A stretch of DNA of 64,000 bases from JAXMAR01 sp046350295. GTDB taxonomy: Bacteria > Planctomycetota > Planctomycetia > Gemmatales > Gemmataceae. Below the pieces are notes generated by a model. It was not told the DNA's origin and searched no databases. It saw only the letters and a program-made list of their open reading frames with translations. The stretch covers positions 54,753-118,752 of the forward strand of contig JAXMAR010000020.1 in the NCBI GenBank assembly GCA_046350295.1, in the 5' to 3' direction. This document shows, piece by piece, positions 37,791 to 45,941 of this stretch (position 1 is its first letter; the number at the start of each line of letters is the position of its first letter). Position numbers and translations under genes: made by a program.

Positions 37791-39167
37791 TCAGGACAAC
37801 ATGCCCGCCTCGCGCAGGCGCCGCTCGTCGTCGGGGGCGTAGACGATCACGCGGCGCGGGTTGATGAAGAGCCAGCAGACGCAGCTGACGCCGAACATCG
37901 CGGCGTAGAAGGGAATGGCCGCGGTCCAGTTCATCTCGCCGTCGACGGCGGCGCCGCGCGCGATCGCCTCGCCGATGGGAGCGGCCATGACCATGCCGAG
38001 GTTGCCGATCATGTTCATGAAGCCGGCGACGGTTCCGGAATAGCGGTGGCCGATGTCGATCGTCGTCGCCCAGCTGGCGGGCATGGCGAAATCCTTGACA
38101 AAGGAGGCGAAGGCCAGGCAACAGAAGGCGAGGAGCGGGGCGCTCGTGGTGAGGCCGAACACCAGGAAGAACAGGATCATCGCGAGCCCATAGGCGATCA
38201 AGCCTTGCAGTGTTCGCCCCCAGCGCCGGCCCCAGAACCGTACCTGTCGGTCCGTGAGCATGCCGCCCAAAAGACAGCCGAGTCCGCCGAGGAAGAGCGG
38301 CGTGCCGGAAGCCAGGTGTAGCTGCCAGCCGGAAAGATGCAGGTTCGTCTCCAGGTACTTCGAGTCGTACGTGATGAATATCGACCAGCCGGCGTTGCTG
38401 CAGAAGTACATGACGCTCAGGATCCAGAGCGTCCGGCTCGAAAGCATCGTTCGCCAGCTCAACGGCGCCGGCTTGAGCGCGGCGTTCCCGTCTTTTTCGA
38501 TCCAGGCCAGCTCCGGCTCGTTCACGTCCGGATGTTGCCGCGGTTGATCGCGGAAGTAAACGGCGAAGCCCCAGACCCAGACCAACCCGAGAACACCGAG
38601 CAGGACAAAGCCGAAGCGCCAGCCCTGGAGGCCAAGCTCGTTGAAGGGAGCGGTCAGTGCGATGATAAGGAGCGGGGCGATCGCGCCGCCCCAGCGGCCG
38701 AAGGTCCACACCAATCCCTGGGCCCGGCCGCGTTCGGCGAAGGGGAACCAGTTGCGCGTGCCGCGGGCGATGTTGGGATAGGCGCCCGCCTCGCCGGCGC
38801 CGAAGAGGAAGCGGACCGAAAGCAGCATGAGGAACGCGAAAAGACCAGTGCCGACAACCAGGCCGGTGAGACACGTGAAGAGCAGCCAGCAGAGGACGAT
38901 GCGAAGCAGGACTCTCTTTGGCCCGAAACGGTCACCGAGCCAGCCGGTGGGCATTTCGAAGAGAGCGTAGGAAAGGGAGAAGGCGGCGAAGGCCCAGGAG
39001 AACTGGCCGCTGGAAAGGCCGAGGTCGGTCTGCATGTCCCCCTGGACCTGCTTGATGCAGACACGGTCGATGTACGTGATGGTGGAAAGGGCGCAGAACC
39101 AGCCGAGCACGCGGTAGCGTACGCGCGTGGGCCGGGTTTGCGGCGGGGTATCGACGGCGACGGTCAT
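37791..39167 (-). CDS. MFS transporter
   Basis: A 458-residue major facilitator protein with about 12 membrane helices. The N-terminal half has RVLGWFCALSTITYIDRVCI and the loop GWLGDRFGPKRVLLR, which is the family D-R-x-G-x-K/R-R signature. RFLFGAGEAGAYPNIARGTR, FPFAERGRAQGLVWTFGRWG and a long central loop (YFRDQPRQHPDVNEPELAWI) follow the pattern of anion/sugar-acid symporters (hexuronate or phthalate type). The substrate cannot be told from sequence alone. ATG 39167 is used because the protein starts sensibly there and the open frame further upstream has no membrane or signal feature. It stands alone on this strand. Confidence 0.92.
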   Translation of the reverse strand: MTVAVDTPPQTRPTRVRYRVLGWFCALSTITYIDRVCIKQVQGDMQTDLGLSSGQFSWAFAAFSLSYALFEMPTGWLGDRFGPKRVLLRIVLCWLLFTCLTGLVVGTGLFAFLMLLSVRFLFGAGEAGAYPNIARGTRNWFPFAERGRAQGLVWTFGRWGGAIAPLLIIALTAPFNELGLQGWRFGFVLLGVLGLVWVWGFAVYFRDQPRQHPDVNEPELAWIEKDGNAALKPAPLSWRTMLSSRTLWILSVMYFCSNAGWSIFITYDSKYLETNLHLSGWQLHLASGTPLFLGGLGCLLGGMLTDRQVRFWGRRWGRTLQGLIAYGLAMILFFLVFGLTTSAPLLAFCCLAFASFVKDFAMPASWATTIDIGHRYSGTVAGFMNMIGNLGMVMAAPIGEAIARGAAVDGEMNWTAAIPFYAAMFGVSCVCWLFINPRRVIVYAPDDERRLREAGMLS

Positions 39168-39250
39168 GAGCGACGGCGGTTTGGGTATGGCGGGGCGTGA
39201 GTCGCAGTTTACTCGGCGGTCGAGACAAACGCCAACCAATACGCCGAAGG

Positions 39251-39292
39251 CGAAAGAAAAAGGTCCGTGACCCCAGAAGGGGGCCACGGACC
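39251..39292 (-). terminator. Intrinsic terminator of the CxxCH protein gene
   Basis: Read on the minus strand, GGTCCGTG pairs with CACGGACC (39285-39292 with 39262-39269) around a C/G-rich inner stem with a TTCT loop. The T-run TTTTTCTTTCG follows (39261-39251). The hairpin starts 46 bases after the stop at 39338. Confidence 0.8.
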
Positions 39293-39337
39293 CTCGGATG
39301 ACTTTCTGCAAGGCGGCAAACTTCCCGCAGCTCTGAG

Positions 39338-41080
39338 CTACGAATCCCGATGCGGTAACTTCAGGATCCGGCGCCAGGCGTCGGCGCTCGGGGCGGCGTC
39401 GCGGCCGGTCAGCTCGCGGAGCGCCTGGACGGCGGCGCGCTGATACGGAGTGAGCACGCCCTCCTCGGTCGCGTCGCTGATCTTCTTCAGCGCGGCCACC
39501 TCGGCCGGAGTCACCTCGCGGTTGCGGACGAGGAAGTCGAAGCGTTGCATTTCCGGCCAGGGGCTGGCGCCATCGACCTTCATGAAGACCGAGAAGTCCT
39601 GGCGGAGATAGGTGACGTCGATGCGGACCGCGAGTTCCGGCGTCGAGTTGCGGTAGCCATCCTGGAACGAGGGAAGCGGCTCGCCGGGGATCGGCACGGC
39701 GCCGGTCAGGATCTCGCCCGCTTCGCCTTGCGACGGAGCGTGGCACAGGAAGCAGTTGCGATGGTGGTTGACGCGGACCATCTCGCGAACGACATTCTTC
39801 TTCTTGCCATCCTTGACGACTTCGCGCGGCAGCCGCGGATCGGGCTCATCGAGAGCGTCGATCAGAGCGGGAGTGAGGTCCTTGAGGTCGAGCGCGACGA
39901 TGGCGTCGGCGGAGCGCTTGGCGACCTCGGGCCAGGGATAGCGGAGGCCGTCGGCGAGGATGTCGCTGTAGTCCTTGTCCTTGCGGATCTTGAGGGCTTC
40001 GATGGCCTCGCTGCGGACGTTTTTCTCCGGCGAGAAGATGGCGAGCTTGGCCAGGGCGCGGCTCGAGGCGGCGTGGGGGATACCCGTGATGTGCTTGGTC
40101 AGGCCGCGGCGCATGGCGCCCGCTTCCGGCCCGCACACCTGCATCAGGGCGGCCAATTCGGCTTCGTGGAAGACCGCCTTCGATTTGCCGGTCCGTTCCA
40201 GGTCGGCCGACTGAGCGTTCAAGCCGGCGTCGAAGTTTTGCCAGAACTGGTTGGAGGCGGCGGCGTTGGTTGCGCGGCGCGAGAGCGAAACCGCGGTGAG
40301 CGGTTGATTGAACTCGGCGGGCATCGAGCCGCGCAGGATGTTGAGAACGCCGGAGAACTGGATCATGCGCTCGGGCGCCGATCGGCAAGCGCCTCCCATG
40401 GCGAAGGGAAGGCCTTGCAGGTCGGGGCGGCGGCCGATCAACTCTTCCATGTAGCTGTCGTGCCGCTTGTTGTGCAGGTGGAGGATCTTGGCCGCGATCA
40501 AGCGCGTGTGGGCCAGGGCTTTGTCCTTGGCCGGGGCCACCGGTTCCTGGAATGCGATCTCGGTCACGTCTTCGAAACGGTTCGGCAGCAGGTGGACAGG
40601 CCGGCTCCAGAGCGACTGCGGGGGCGGCGGCAGCAGCTCATCGATCGTGGTGCGCGGATCGATGGGGACCGGCGTGAATGTCCTGCCGGCGGGGCGGGCC
40701 AGGTCGGTGATGAAGTCCGCAGGCGACACGGGAACGGGCGGAGGGGAGCTGCCGCCGAAAGGCGCCGGAACCCCAATCGGTCCACCGCCCGGCAGGCCGC
40801 CGAAGGGGGGCGGGCCACCGATGCCCGGCGGGGTGAAGGGCGCTCCGCCGCTGAAGCCCGCGGGCGTACTCGTGACGGGCCCAGGCGCCACGGGAGGCAG
40901 AAGCGGCTTCGAAGTTCGAAAAGCCGGACGCGGCGTGAGCGGCGGGACTCCGGGTACCGGTTGCGCGAAGACTGCCGTCGAAGACAGAGCCAAGCCGAGC
41001 GCGAGACAGCCTCCGGCAAGCGCGCGCCAACCGCGTCGCTTCTTGTCCGGAGCGGACCCTTGATGGAAATGCGTGGCCAT
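39338..41080 (-). CDS. Exported CxxCH-containing HEAT-like protein with proline-rich linker
   Basis: An intact protein of 580 residues, paralogue of the frameshifted gene at 6984-8502. Signal peptide RALAGGCLALGLALSSTAVF is followed by about 90 residues rich in Pro and Gly (TPPGIGGPPPFGGLPGGGP). An N-terminal region follows (HLLPNRFEDVTEIAFQEPVA, DLQGLPFAMGGACRSAPERM). Then come helical repeats (SRALAKLAIFSPEKNVRSEA, DYSDILADGLRYPWPEVAKR) and VNHHRNCFLCHAPSQGE, with a single c-type haem motif. The end (VTYLRQDFSVFMKV, LRELTGRDAAPSADAWRRIL) matches the paralogue. GAGGAA lies 7 bases before the ATG. It is divergent from the sigma-factor fusion gene. Probable exported haem protein; electron partner unknown. 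Confidence 0.82.
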   Translation of the reverse strand: MATHFHQGSAPDKKRRGWRALAGGCLALGLALSSTAVFAQPVPGVPPLTPRPAFRTSKPLLPPVAPGPVTSTPAGFSGGAPFTPPGIGGPPPFGGLPGGGPIGVPAPFGGSSPPPVPVSPADFITDLARPAGRTFTPVPIDPRTTIDELLPPPPQSLWSRPVHLLPNRFEDVTEIAFQEPVAPAKDKALAHTRLIAAKILHLHNKRHDSYMEELIGRRPDLQGLPFAMGGACRSAPERMIQFSGVLNILRGSMPAEFNQPLTAVSLSRRATNAAASNQFWQNFDAGLNAQSADLERTGKSKAVFHEAELAALMQVCGPEAGAMRRGLTKHITGIPHAASSRALAKLAIFSPEKNVRSEAIEALKIRKDKDYSDILADGLRYPWPEVAKRSADAIVALDLKDLTPALIDALDEPDPRLPREVVKDGKKKNVVREMVRVNHHRNCFLCHAPSQGEAGEILTGAVPIPGEPLPSFQDGYRNSTPELAVRIDVTYLRQDFSVFMKVDGASPWPEMQRFDFLVRNREVTPAEVAALKKISDATEEGVLTPYQRAAVQALRELTGRDAAPSADAWRRILKLPHRDS

Positions 41081-41321
41081 GACGAGTTCCTCGAGAGAAG
41101 AAACGGGGAGCGACGAACGAGATGAAACCATGGCGCGGGCAAGGCCATCGTCCCATGACGGCGGTCGCGCAGCTACAGTGCTTCTGCCTATTATTGCCGG
41201 ACGGGCGTCGTTCTCATCAATCTTTTTCCTTTTTTCTTTTGCTTCCCGACAGGAAATCGAAGCGTTCCCGCTCCAGCGAGCAGTACCATGTAGGCGAAGC
41301 TGTAACGCACAGGTTAACAAG

Positions 41322-43190
41322 ATGCTCGATCTCCAGACAAGCGGGTTGGCGCAGTTTCTCCGCCGCATGGCGCTGCCCAGGATCGTCGATTCGGACGCCG
41401 CCCTCTTGGCGCGTTACGCCGCCGAGCGGGACGAGGCCGCCTTTGCCGATCTCGTGCACCGCCATGGCCCCATGGTTCTGGGCGTTTGCCGCCGGGTGCT
41501 CCGCGGCACGGACGCCGAAGACGCGTTTCAGGCCACGTTCCTCGTCCTCGCCCGACGCGCCGCCGACATCACCCGGCCGGAGAAGCTGGCTGCCTGGCTT
41601 TACGGCGTCGCTTATCGAACAGCCATCAAGGCGCGGACCATCATGGCGCGGCGACCAGCGTCCGAACTTCCTGTTGAACAAGCCTCCGCTCCAGCGGCGG
41701 AAATGGACGAATGGCGCGCCATCCTGGACGAGGAGTTGAGCCGTCTGCCCGAGCGTTTCCGCCTGCCGGTCCTTCTGTGCTATCTCCAGGGACGCACCAA
41801 CGCGGAAGCGGCGCAGCTGCTCGGCTGTCCGAAGGGGACCATCGCCTCGCGCCTCGCCACGGCGCGGGAAAAGCTGCGGCGCCGACTGGTGCGGCGCGGC
41901 GTCACGCTCTCGGCGACGGGGCTCGCGGCCCTCTTGCAAACCGCGCCTGCCGTGCCGGCGGCGCTGGCCCAGCCCGTAGTGCAAGCGGCGGCCAACCCCG
42001 CGCTGGCGGGCGCCGTCTCCGCGCGCGTGACCGCGCTAGCCGACCAGGCGGCCCGTGCCCTCGTCATCGGCAAAGCGAAAGTGGTCAGTGTCTTGATCTG
42101 TTTCATCCTCATGGCGGCGGGAGCAACCGTCTGGTTGGCAGGACGGCACGAAGCGGACTCGGCGCCCATGCCGGTTGCTCTGGTGCAAGCGCCGGGCGCC
42201 TTCTTCGACGAAAAAGAGAAACGCGAGCCCGACCCCCGCACTGACCTGGATCGGGCCATCGACGACGGCCTCACGTTCCTGGCGCGGACACAGGCGCGGG
42301 ACGGCTCCTGGCCGACGCCGGCCGCGCAAGGCCACGTCGGCGTCACCAGCCTGGCCGGACTCGCCTTCCTCGCCGACGCGGCGGTTCCAGGCAAGGGAGG
42401 CCGCGGGGAGACGGTCGAGCGTGCCATCCGCTTCATCCTTGCGAGCGAGGACGGGAAGACGCCCGGCCTGTTCGCCGATCGGTCCGGCCACACCATGTAT
42501 GGCCAGGGCTTCGCGGTCCTCTTCCTCGCCGAGGCGGCGCGGCGCATGCCGGCCTCGAACCTCAAGAAGGACGTCACGGCGGCGCTGGAGCGCGGCGTCG
42601 CTCTGATCCTGGGCGCGCAGAACATGGCCGGCGGCTGGCGCTATCAGCCGGTCCCGCGCGACGCGGACCTATCCGTGACCTGCACCGAGATCACCGCCCT
42701 GCTCGCGGCACGTGACGCGGGGATCAAGGTCCCGCAAAAGGCGCTCGACCGGGCGGCCGCCTTCGTCGTCTCTTGCCAGGACGCGAACGGCGGCTTCCGT
42801 TACATGCCGGTCGGCGGGGCCGGCAACGCGGCGCGGACGGCCCAGGCGGTCGCCGCTTTGCGCGGGAGCGGCAAAGCGCACGCGGCGGCGATCAAGAAGG
42901 CGCACGACCATCTCAAGGAACTGGGGATCGACAAGATCACGGCGAGCGCCCCGGCGGTGAGCCGCGTCTACACGCAGTATCAGCTAGCGCAAGCCCTGTG
43001 GGATGGCGACGTGGGGGCGGAATGGTTCAAGTCCGCCAAGTCGCAACTCCTCGCGCCCGGCGTACACGTGCGCGACCACTGGGAAGACGTCGCGCTGGGA
43101 CCGCACTACGCGACGGCGGTCGCCCTCATCGTTCTGCAGATGCCCAAGGAGAACCTGTTTCGCTTTCGGCGAGCGGAACCGGCCAAGTAG
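41322..43190 (+). CDS. ECF sigma factor fused to a membrane helix and an alpha/alpha-toroid (prenyltransferase/squalene-cyclase-like) domain
   Basis: A single unbroken frame of 622 residues. Residues about 25-110 are sigma region 2 (LVHRHGPMVLGVCRRVLRG, DAEDAFQATFLVLARR). Residues about 125-190 are region 4 (LPERFRLPVLLCYLQGRTNA, EAAQLLGCPKGTIASRLATA). An Ala-rich stretch leads to one membrane helix near residue 255 (VVSVLICFILMAAGATVWLA). Beyond it, residues about 305-615 form helical repeats with QARDGSW, GQGFAVLFLAEAARR, QNMAGGWRY, QDANGGFRY and ARTAQAVAAL, like the toroid of prenyltransferases and squalene cyclases but without a recognisable DxDD. The design implies a tethered sigma factor with an extracytoplasmic sensor, perhaps released by proteolysis. 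ATG 41322 is the first start after the divergent gene; earlier in-frame codons give no homology. Confidence 0.88.
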   Translation: MLDLQTSGLAQFLRRMALPRIVDSDAALLARYAAERDEAAFADLVHRHGPMVLGVCRRVLRGTDAEDAFQATFLVLARRAADITRPEKLAAWLYGVAYRTAIKARTIMARRPASELPVEQASAPAAEMDEWRAILDEELSRLPERFRLPVLLCYLQGRTNAEAAQLLGCPKGTIASRLATAREKLRRRLVRRGVTLSATGLAALLQTAPAVPAALAQPVVQAAANPALAGAVSARVTALADQAARALVIGKAKVVSVLICFILMAAGATVWLAGRHEADSAPMPVALVQAPGAFFDEKEKREPDPRTDLDRAIDDGLTFLARTQARDGSWPTPAAQGHVGVTSLAGLAFLADAAVPGKGGRGETVERAIRFILASEDGKTPGLFADRSGHTMYGQGFAVLFLAEAARRMPASNLKKDVTAALERGVALILGAQNMAGGWRYQPVPRDADLSVTCTEITALLAARDAGIKVPQKALDRAAAFVVSCQDANGGFRYMPVGGAGNAARTAQAVAALRGSGKAHAAAIKKAHDHLKELGIDKITASAPAVSRVYTQYQLAQALWDGDVGAEWFKSAKSQLLAPGVHVRDHWEDVALGPHYATAVALIVLQMPKENLFRFRRAEPAK

Positions 43191-43245
43191 TCCTTTCTTT
43201 TCCCTCCATGTTTGTCCAATTCGCAAGGCCCCTTCTACGACCCTC

Positions 43246-43280
43246 TTGACGTTGTGTAGTGTGTAGTAAATAATACACAC
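43246..43280 (+). promoter_or_regulatory. Promoter and operator of the XRE regulator gene, probably leaderless
   Basis: TTGACG (43246-43251), 17 bases, then AATAAT (43269-43274). The ATG follows 6 bases later, where transcription should start, and no ribosome site is present. The promoter overlaps a tandem 7-mer (GTGTAGT at 43254-43260 and 43261-43267). GTGTA at 43261-43265 and TACAC at 43274-43278 form an inverted repeat over the -10 box, a good candidate site for autorepression by the HTH protein. Confidence 0.6.
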
Positions 43281-43637
43281 ATGGCCGACTTCGGTTCCTA
43301 CATCCGGCAGCGGCGCCTGGGTCTTCAGGAGTCGGACGCCGCCAAGTTTTCGCTGCGGCGCGTCGCCGCGGCGATCGACGTGGAGCCTTCGTACCTGAGC
43401 AAGGTCGAGCGCGGCGAGCAGCCGCCGCCGTCGGAGGCGACCATCGTGGCGCTGGCCCGCACCCTCGGAGACGATCCGGACGTACTGCTGGCCCTGGCCG
43501 GGAAGGTGTCACAGGACCTTCAGAAGATCATCCGCAAGCGGCCGCAGTTGTTCGCGCAGTTGATCCGGGAGTTGAAAGACATGCCGGATCATGCCGTGCT
43601 CCGCCTCGTCCGCGAGGTGCGCGACGGGGATTGGTAG
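43281..43637 (+). CDS. XRE-family HTH regulator
   Basis: A 118-residue protein. Residues 1-75 form a Cro/CI-type helix-turn-helix (FGSYIRQRRLGLQESDAAKF, SLRRVAAAIDVEPSYLSKVE, RGEQPPPSEATIVALARTLG). A short helical tail (LQKIIRKRPQLFAQLIRELK) may serve dimer formation. It probably represses its own promoter through the inverted repeat over its -10 box. The next gene starts 54 bases downstream on the same strand and may be co-regulated. Toxin or IrrE-type protease partners, which often follow such regulators, are not present. Confidence 0.88.
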   Translation: MADFGSYIRQRRLGLQESDAAKFSLRRVAAAIDVEPSYLSKVERGEQPPPSEATIVALARTLGDDPDVLLALAGKVSQDLQKIIRKRPQLFAQLIRELKDMPDHAVLRLVREVRDGDW

Positions 43638-43691
43638 TGTCGGAACTGGGTGGTGTGCGCGGTTTCTCATCTCATTCGCAAGGGGCCTTTC

Positions 43692-44729
43692 ATGATCGAA
43701 CTCAGGCAGGATCAACTCGTCTTCTCGTTCCCGGATGTCCATCCACAAGCCAAGCTGTCCATGGACTTTCAGCGGACGCTGCGCATCCCCGACGATGACA
43801 AGACCTATCCGTTGCCACCGGGGCTGGGGCGTTTTCCGCTGCGCCACGTCGACGACTTCGCGGAAACCGTTCCCGCGTCCTGGGTCGAGCACGGCGGCGT
43901 GATGTTTCCGATGTTCCAGTCGGAGGCGCTCTGGCTCTGTTTGCATGCCGACTACGTCACGCAGCAGGGCGCGTATCCGTTCGCGATCAAGGTGGCGACC
44001 GGAAAGATCGACGCGGTGACCGGCAAGGATTGGTCTCAAGGGCTGCATCGCGGGCCGCAGGATTATATGGTTGCGCCGAGACAACCGTGGCTGGACGGGT
44101 ATTGCGTCGAAAAGGGAGTCATCCGCCAATTCGTCGCCATGCCACTCGGCGCCGGCTACAGCGCGGAGGAGCAGATCACAGGAAAGGCGGAGCACGGCGG
44201 ATTGCAGATCATCGCGTACCCGATGAAGGCGGAGGTGTTCGAACGGCGGTTTCCCAGGATCAATCGCCGCGTGGGCGACGGCGACCCCTCCGGTCATCTG
44301 GAGGCTTTATCTTACACACTAAGCGCGCCTCGCTGCCTCAGCATGGGCCTCGCCCCGGGCGGCCGCATGAAGCAGGAGATCTACGAGGACCCGTTCGACC
44401 TGAGTGACTGGGACCTCGATCATTCGAGTCGCTGCTTCGTGCATCTCGCCAACTCGCTTCATTGGCGGGCGATCACGGGGGAGGCGTCGCCGACCATGCC
44501 GCCGACGGCGAAGCAGTACTCTCAGGCGGGGCTTCCCTGGTTCGACTACTACGACGAGGCGAGCAAACCGGTACACGGCTCCGGCATCCTGGCGAAACTC
44601 AAGAGCGTCCTGGGCATGGGCAAGGCGAAGGGGGAACAGCTGCTGCCGGAGAACCAGACGTGCGAGCCGAAGAAGACGGTGAAGCTGCGGCCGCGCGGCA
44701 AGGACGAGGTGCGCGAAGGCGTCTTTTGA
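43692..44729 (+). CDS. Conserved soluble protein of unknown function
   Basis: A 345-residue protein starting MIELRQDQLVFSFPDVHPQA. It has no signal peptide or membrane segment. Conserved-looking blocks are FQRTLRIPDDDKTYPLPPGL, LRHVDDFAETVPASWVEHGG, FAIKVATGKIDAVTGKDW, GYCVEKGVIRQFVAMPLGAG and HGGLQIIAYPMKAEVFERRF. I recall close relatives across unrelated bacteria that are annotated only as hypothetical. The start at 43692 has AAGGGG a few bases before it; an upstream in-frame codon at 43650 lacks support. It follows the XRE regulator by 54 bases, suggesting it is the regulated gene. Confidence 0.8.
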   Translation: MIELRQDQLVFSFPDVHPQAKLSMDFQRTLRIPDDDKTYPLPPGLGRFPLRHVDDFAETVPASWVEHGGVMFPMFQSEALWLCLHADYVTQQGAYPFAIKVATGKIDAVTGKDWSQGLHRGPQDYMVAPRQPWLDGYCVEKGVIRQFVAMPLGAGYSAEEQITGKAEHGGLQIIAYPMKAEVFERRFPRINRRVGDGDPSGHLEALSYTLSAPRCLSMGLAPGGRMKQEIYEDPFDLSDWDLDHSSRCFVHLANSLHWRAITGEASPTMPPTAKQYSQAGLPWFDYYDEASKPVHGSGILAKLKSVLGMGKAKGEQLLPENQTCEPKKTVKLRPRGKDEVREGVF

Positions 44730-44896
44730 TCCCGCCGCCACAGGCTACGTCTTTTCCCAACTCGGGATTTTCGGTATGTAGCAGGCGCCTTCCGTGTGCC
44801 GTGCAATAGCGTCAGGCGATGAGCCGCGCACGCAGTGAGCGGCGCGGCTCGTCGCCTGCAATCGGCCGGCGCCTTGCTACCTTCGGAGACATGGGA

Positions 44897-45454
44897 ATGG
44901 ATTCCTCCTACATGATGTACCTGAGCATGGCGGGCTCCATCGCCTCCATGCTTGCCACCGTCTACTTCTGGCGCGTCCGCATGCGGAAGGAGCGGCCCGC
45001 GCTCAGGCCCTTCGTGGCGGACAAGGAGTTCTTCCTCGGGATCGGCCGCGCCGACGTGCGGCAGATCGGCGTCAAGCTCGGCCTCATCGTCGCCAACTAC
45101 AGCGTGCTCCCCAACTCCATCCTCGCCGCCCGCCTGTCTATTCGTCTGCGCGGCGGCTGGTACGAAGTGGGTCAGGTCGCCTTCGACAAGCAGACGCCGC
45201 AGCCGTTCAACATTCCGCCGATGCAGACCATCCTCTTGCGGCTGACCGGGACATTGTCGTTCCCCTACGAGGACGCCCTGGAGGAAGGCGCCAAGACGAC
45301 TTCGAACTATCTGCATCACTTCGTGGCGCAACCGGTCCAGATGAAGCTCGAGCTGCGCCACCTGCACCACCGCATGGACGTCCACGTCCTGACCTTGCCG
45401 GCCGACGAGGCGCGGGCTGCGGAGGAGAAACCGCGGCTGTCGCGCGCGGCGTGA
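44897..45454 (+). CDS. Hypothetical protein with one N-terminal membrane helix
   Basis: A 185-residue protein starting MDSSYMMYLSMAGSIASMLA, with a helix continuing into TVYFWRVRMRKE. The body is beta-rich: EFFLGIGRADVRQIGVKLGL, ARLSIRLRGGWYEVGQVAFD, TPQPFNIPPMQTILLRLTG. A Lys/Arg-rich stretch after the helix suggests the body lies in the cytoplasm. The start at 44897 is chosen because GGAG ends 8 bases before it; ATG at 44891 is too close to that site. No family is recognised. It lies about 170 bases after the previous gene on the same strand. Confidence 0.7.
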   Translation: MDSSYMMYLSMAGSIASMLATVYFWRVRMRKERPALRPFVADKEFFLGIGRADVRQIGVKLGLIVANYSVLPNSILAARLSIRLRGGWYEVGQVAFDKQTPQPFNIPPMQTILLRLTGTLSFPYEDALEEGAKTTSNYLHHFVAQPVQMKLELRHLHHRMDVHVLTLPADEARAAEEKPRLSRAA

Positions 45455-45768
45455 CAAGCCATCGCTTGCAACCCGTGGCAAGGGCCGATTTAACCGGTTT
45501 GCCTCCCGAGCGTCCGCTGTTTAAGCCGTTTGCGCCATGCCGTTGCGCGGCCAGCGCTGGCGGCCGGGGCCGGACCCATCTCGATTCTCCCACGCGTGGC
45601 GCGGCGATGCGATGTCGGTTGTCTTCTTTTCCCGGTCCCACGACGGGCGTCGAGGCGAGAAGAAGGAGCTGTGTCCCCCGAAAAAGGGTCCCGACACCTT
45701 TGCCGCTGCCGCGGCTGTCGCGCGCGGCGTGAGATACGCGGCGTCGGCGCGGTGGACGATTCCCTCCA

Positions 45769-45862
45769 GAGAGTCAACCACGGAAAGAACGGAAGACACG
45801 GAAGAAGAATGAGCCGTCCGCTCTTTCTTCCGTGACTTCCGTGCTTTCCGTGGTGGAGAGTC
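45769..45862. repeat. Palindromic MITE-like element flanked by 7-base direct repeats
   Basis: The left arm (45777-45808) and right arm (45822-45854) are near-perfect inverted repeats built from CACGGAAG units, with two mismatches and one bulge around a 13-base loop. GAGAGTC stands directly outside both arms (45769-45775 and 45856-45862), like a target-site duplication. It lies in the 487-base gap between the hypothetical gene and the ECF gene; the remaining 300 bases before it hold nothing I can name. Confidence 0.6.
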
Positions 45863-45905
45863 TTTGCGTTCTCGCAACGCGTCCAGCGTGTGCGCCACCC
45901 GCGTG

Positions 45906-45934
45906 TTGCGGTTGCTGCGCGCGGGCGTTATGCT
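45906..45934 (+). promoter_or_regulatory. Possible promoter of the ECF/kinase operon
   Basis: TTGCGG (45906-45911), 17 bases, TATGCT (45929-45934). The ATG of the sigma-factor gene starts 7 bases later with no ribosome site, so the transcript could be leaderless. The boxes are only partly like the consensus. Confidence 0.35.
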
Positions 45935-45941
45935 TTGGACC

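Noticed and set aside
41322..43190. Sigma-barrel fusion as an assembly chimera
   Set aside because: The frame is continuous with one membrane helix at the junction, codon use does not change, and flanking genes show no frameshifts here.
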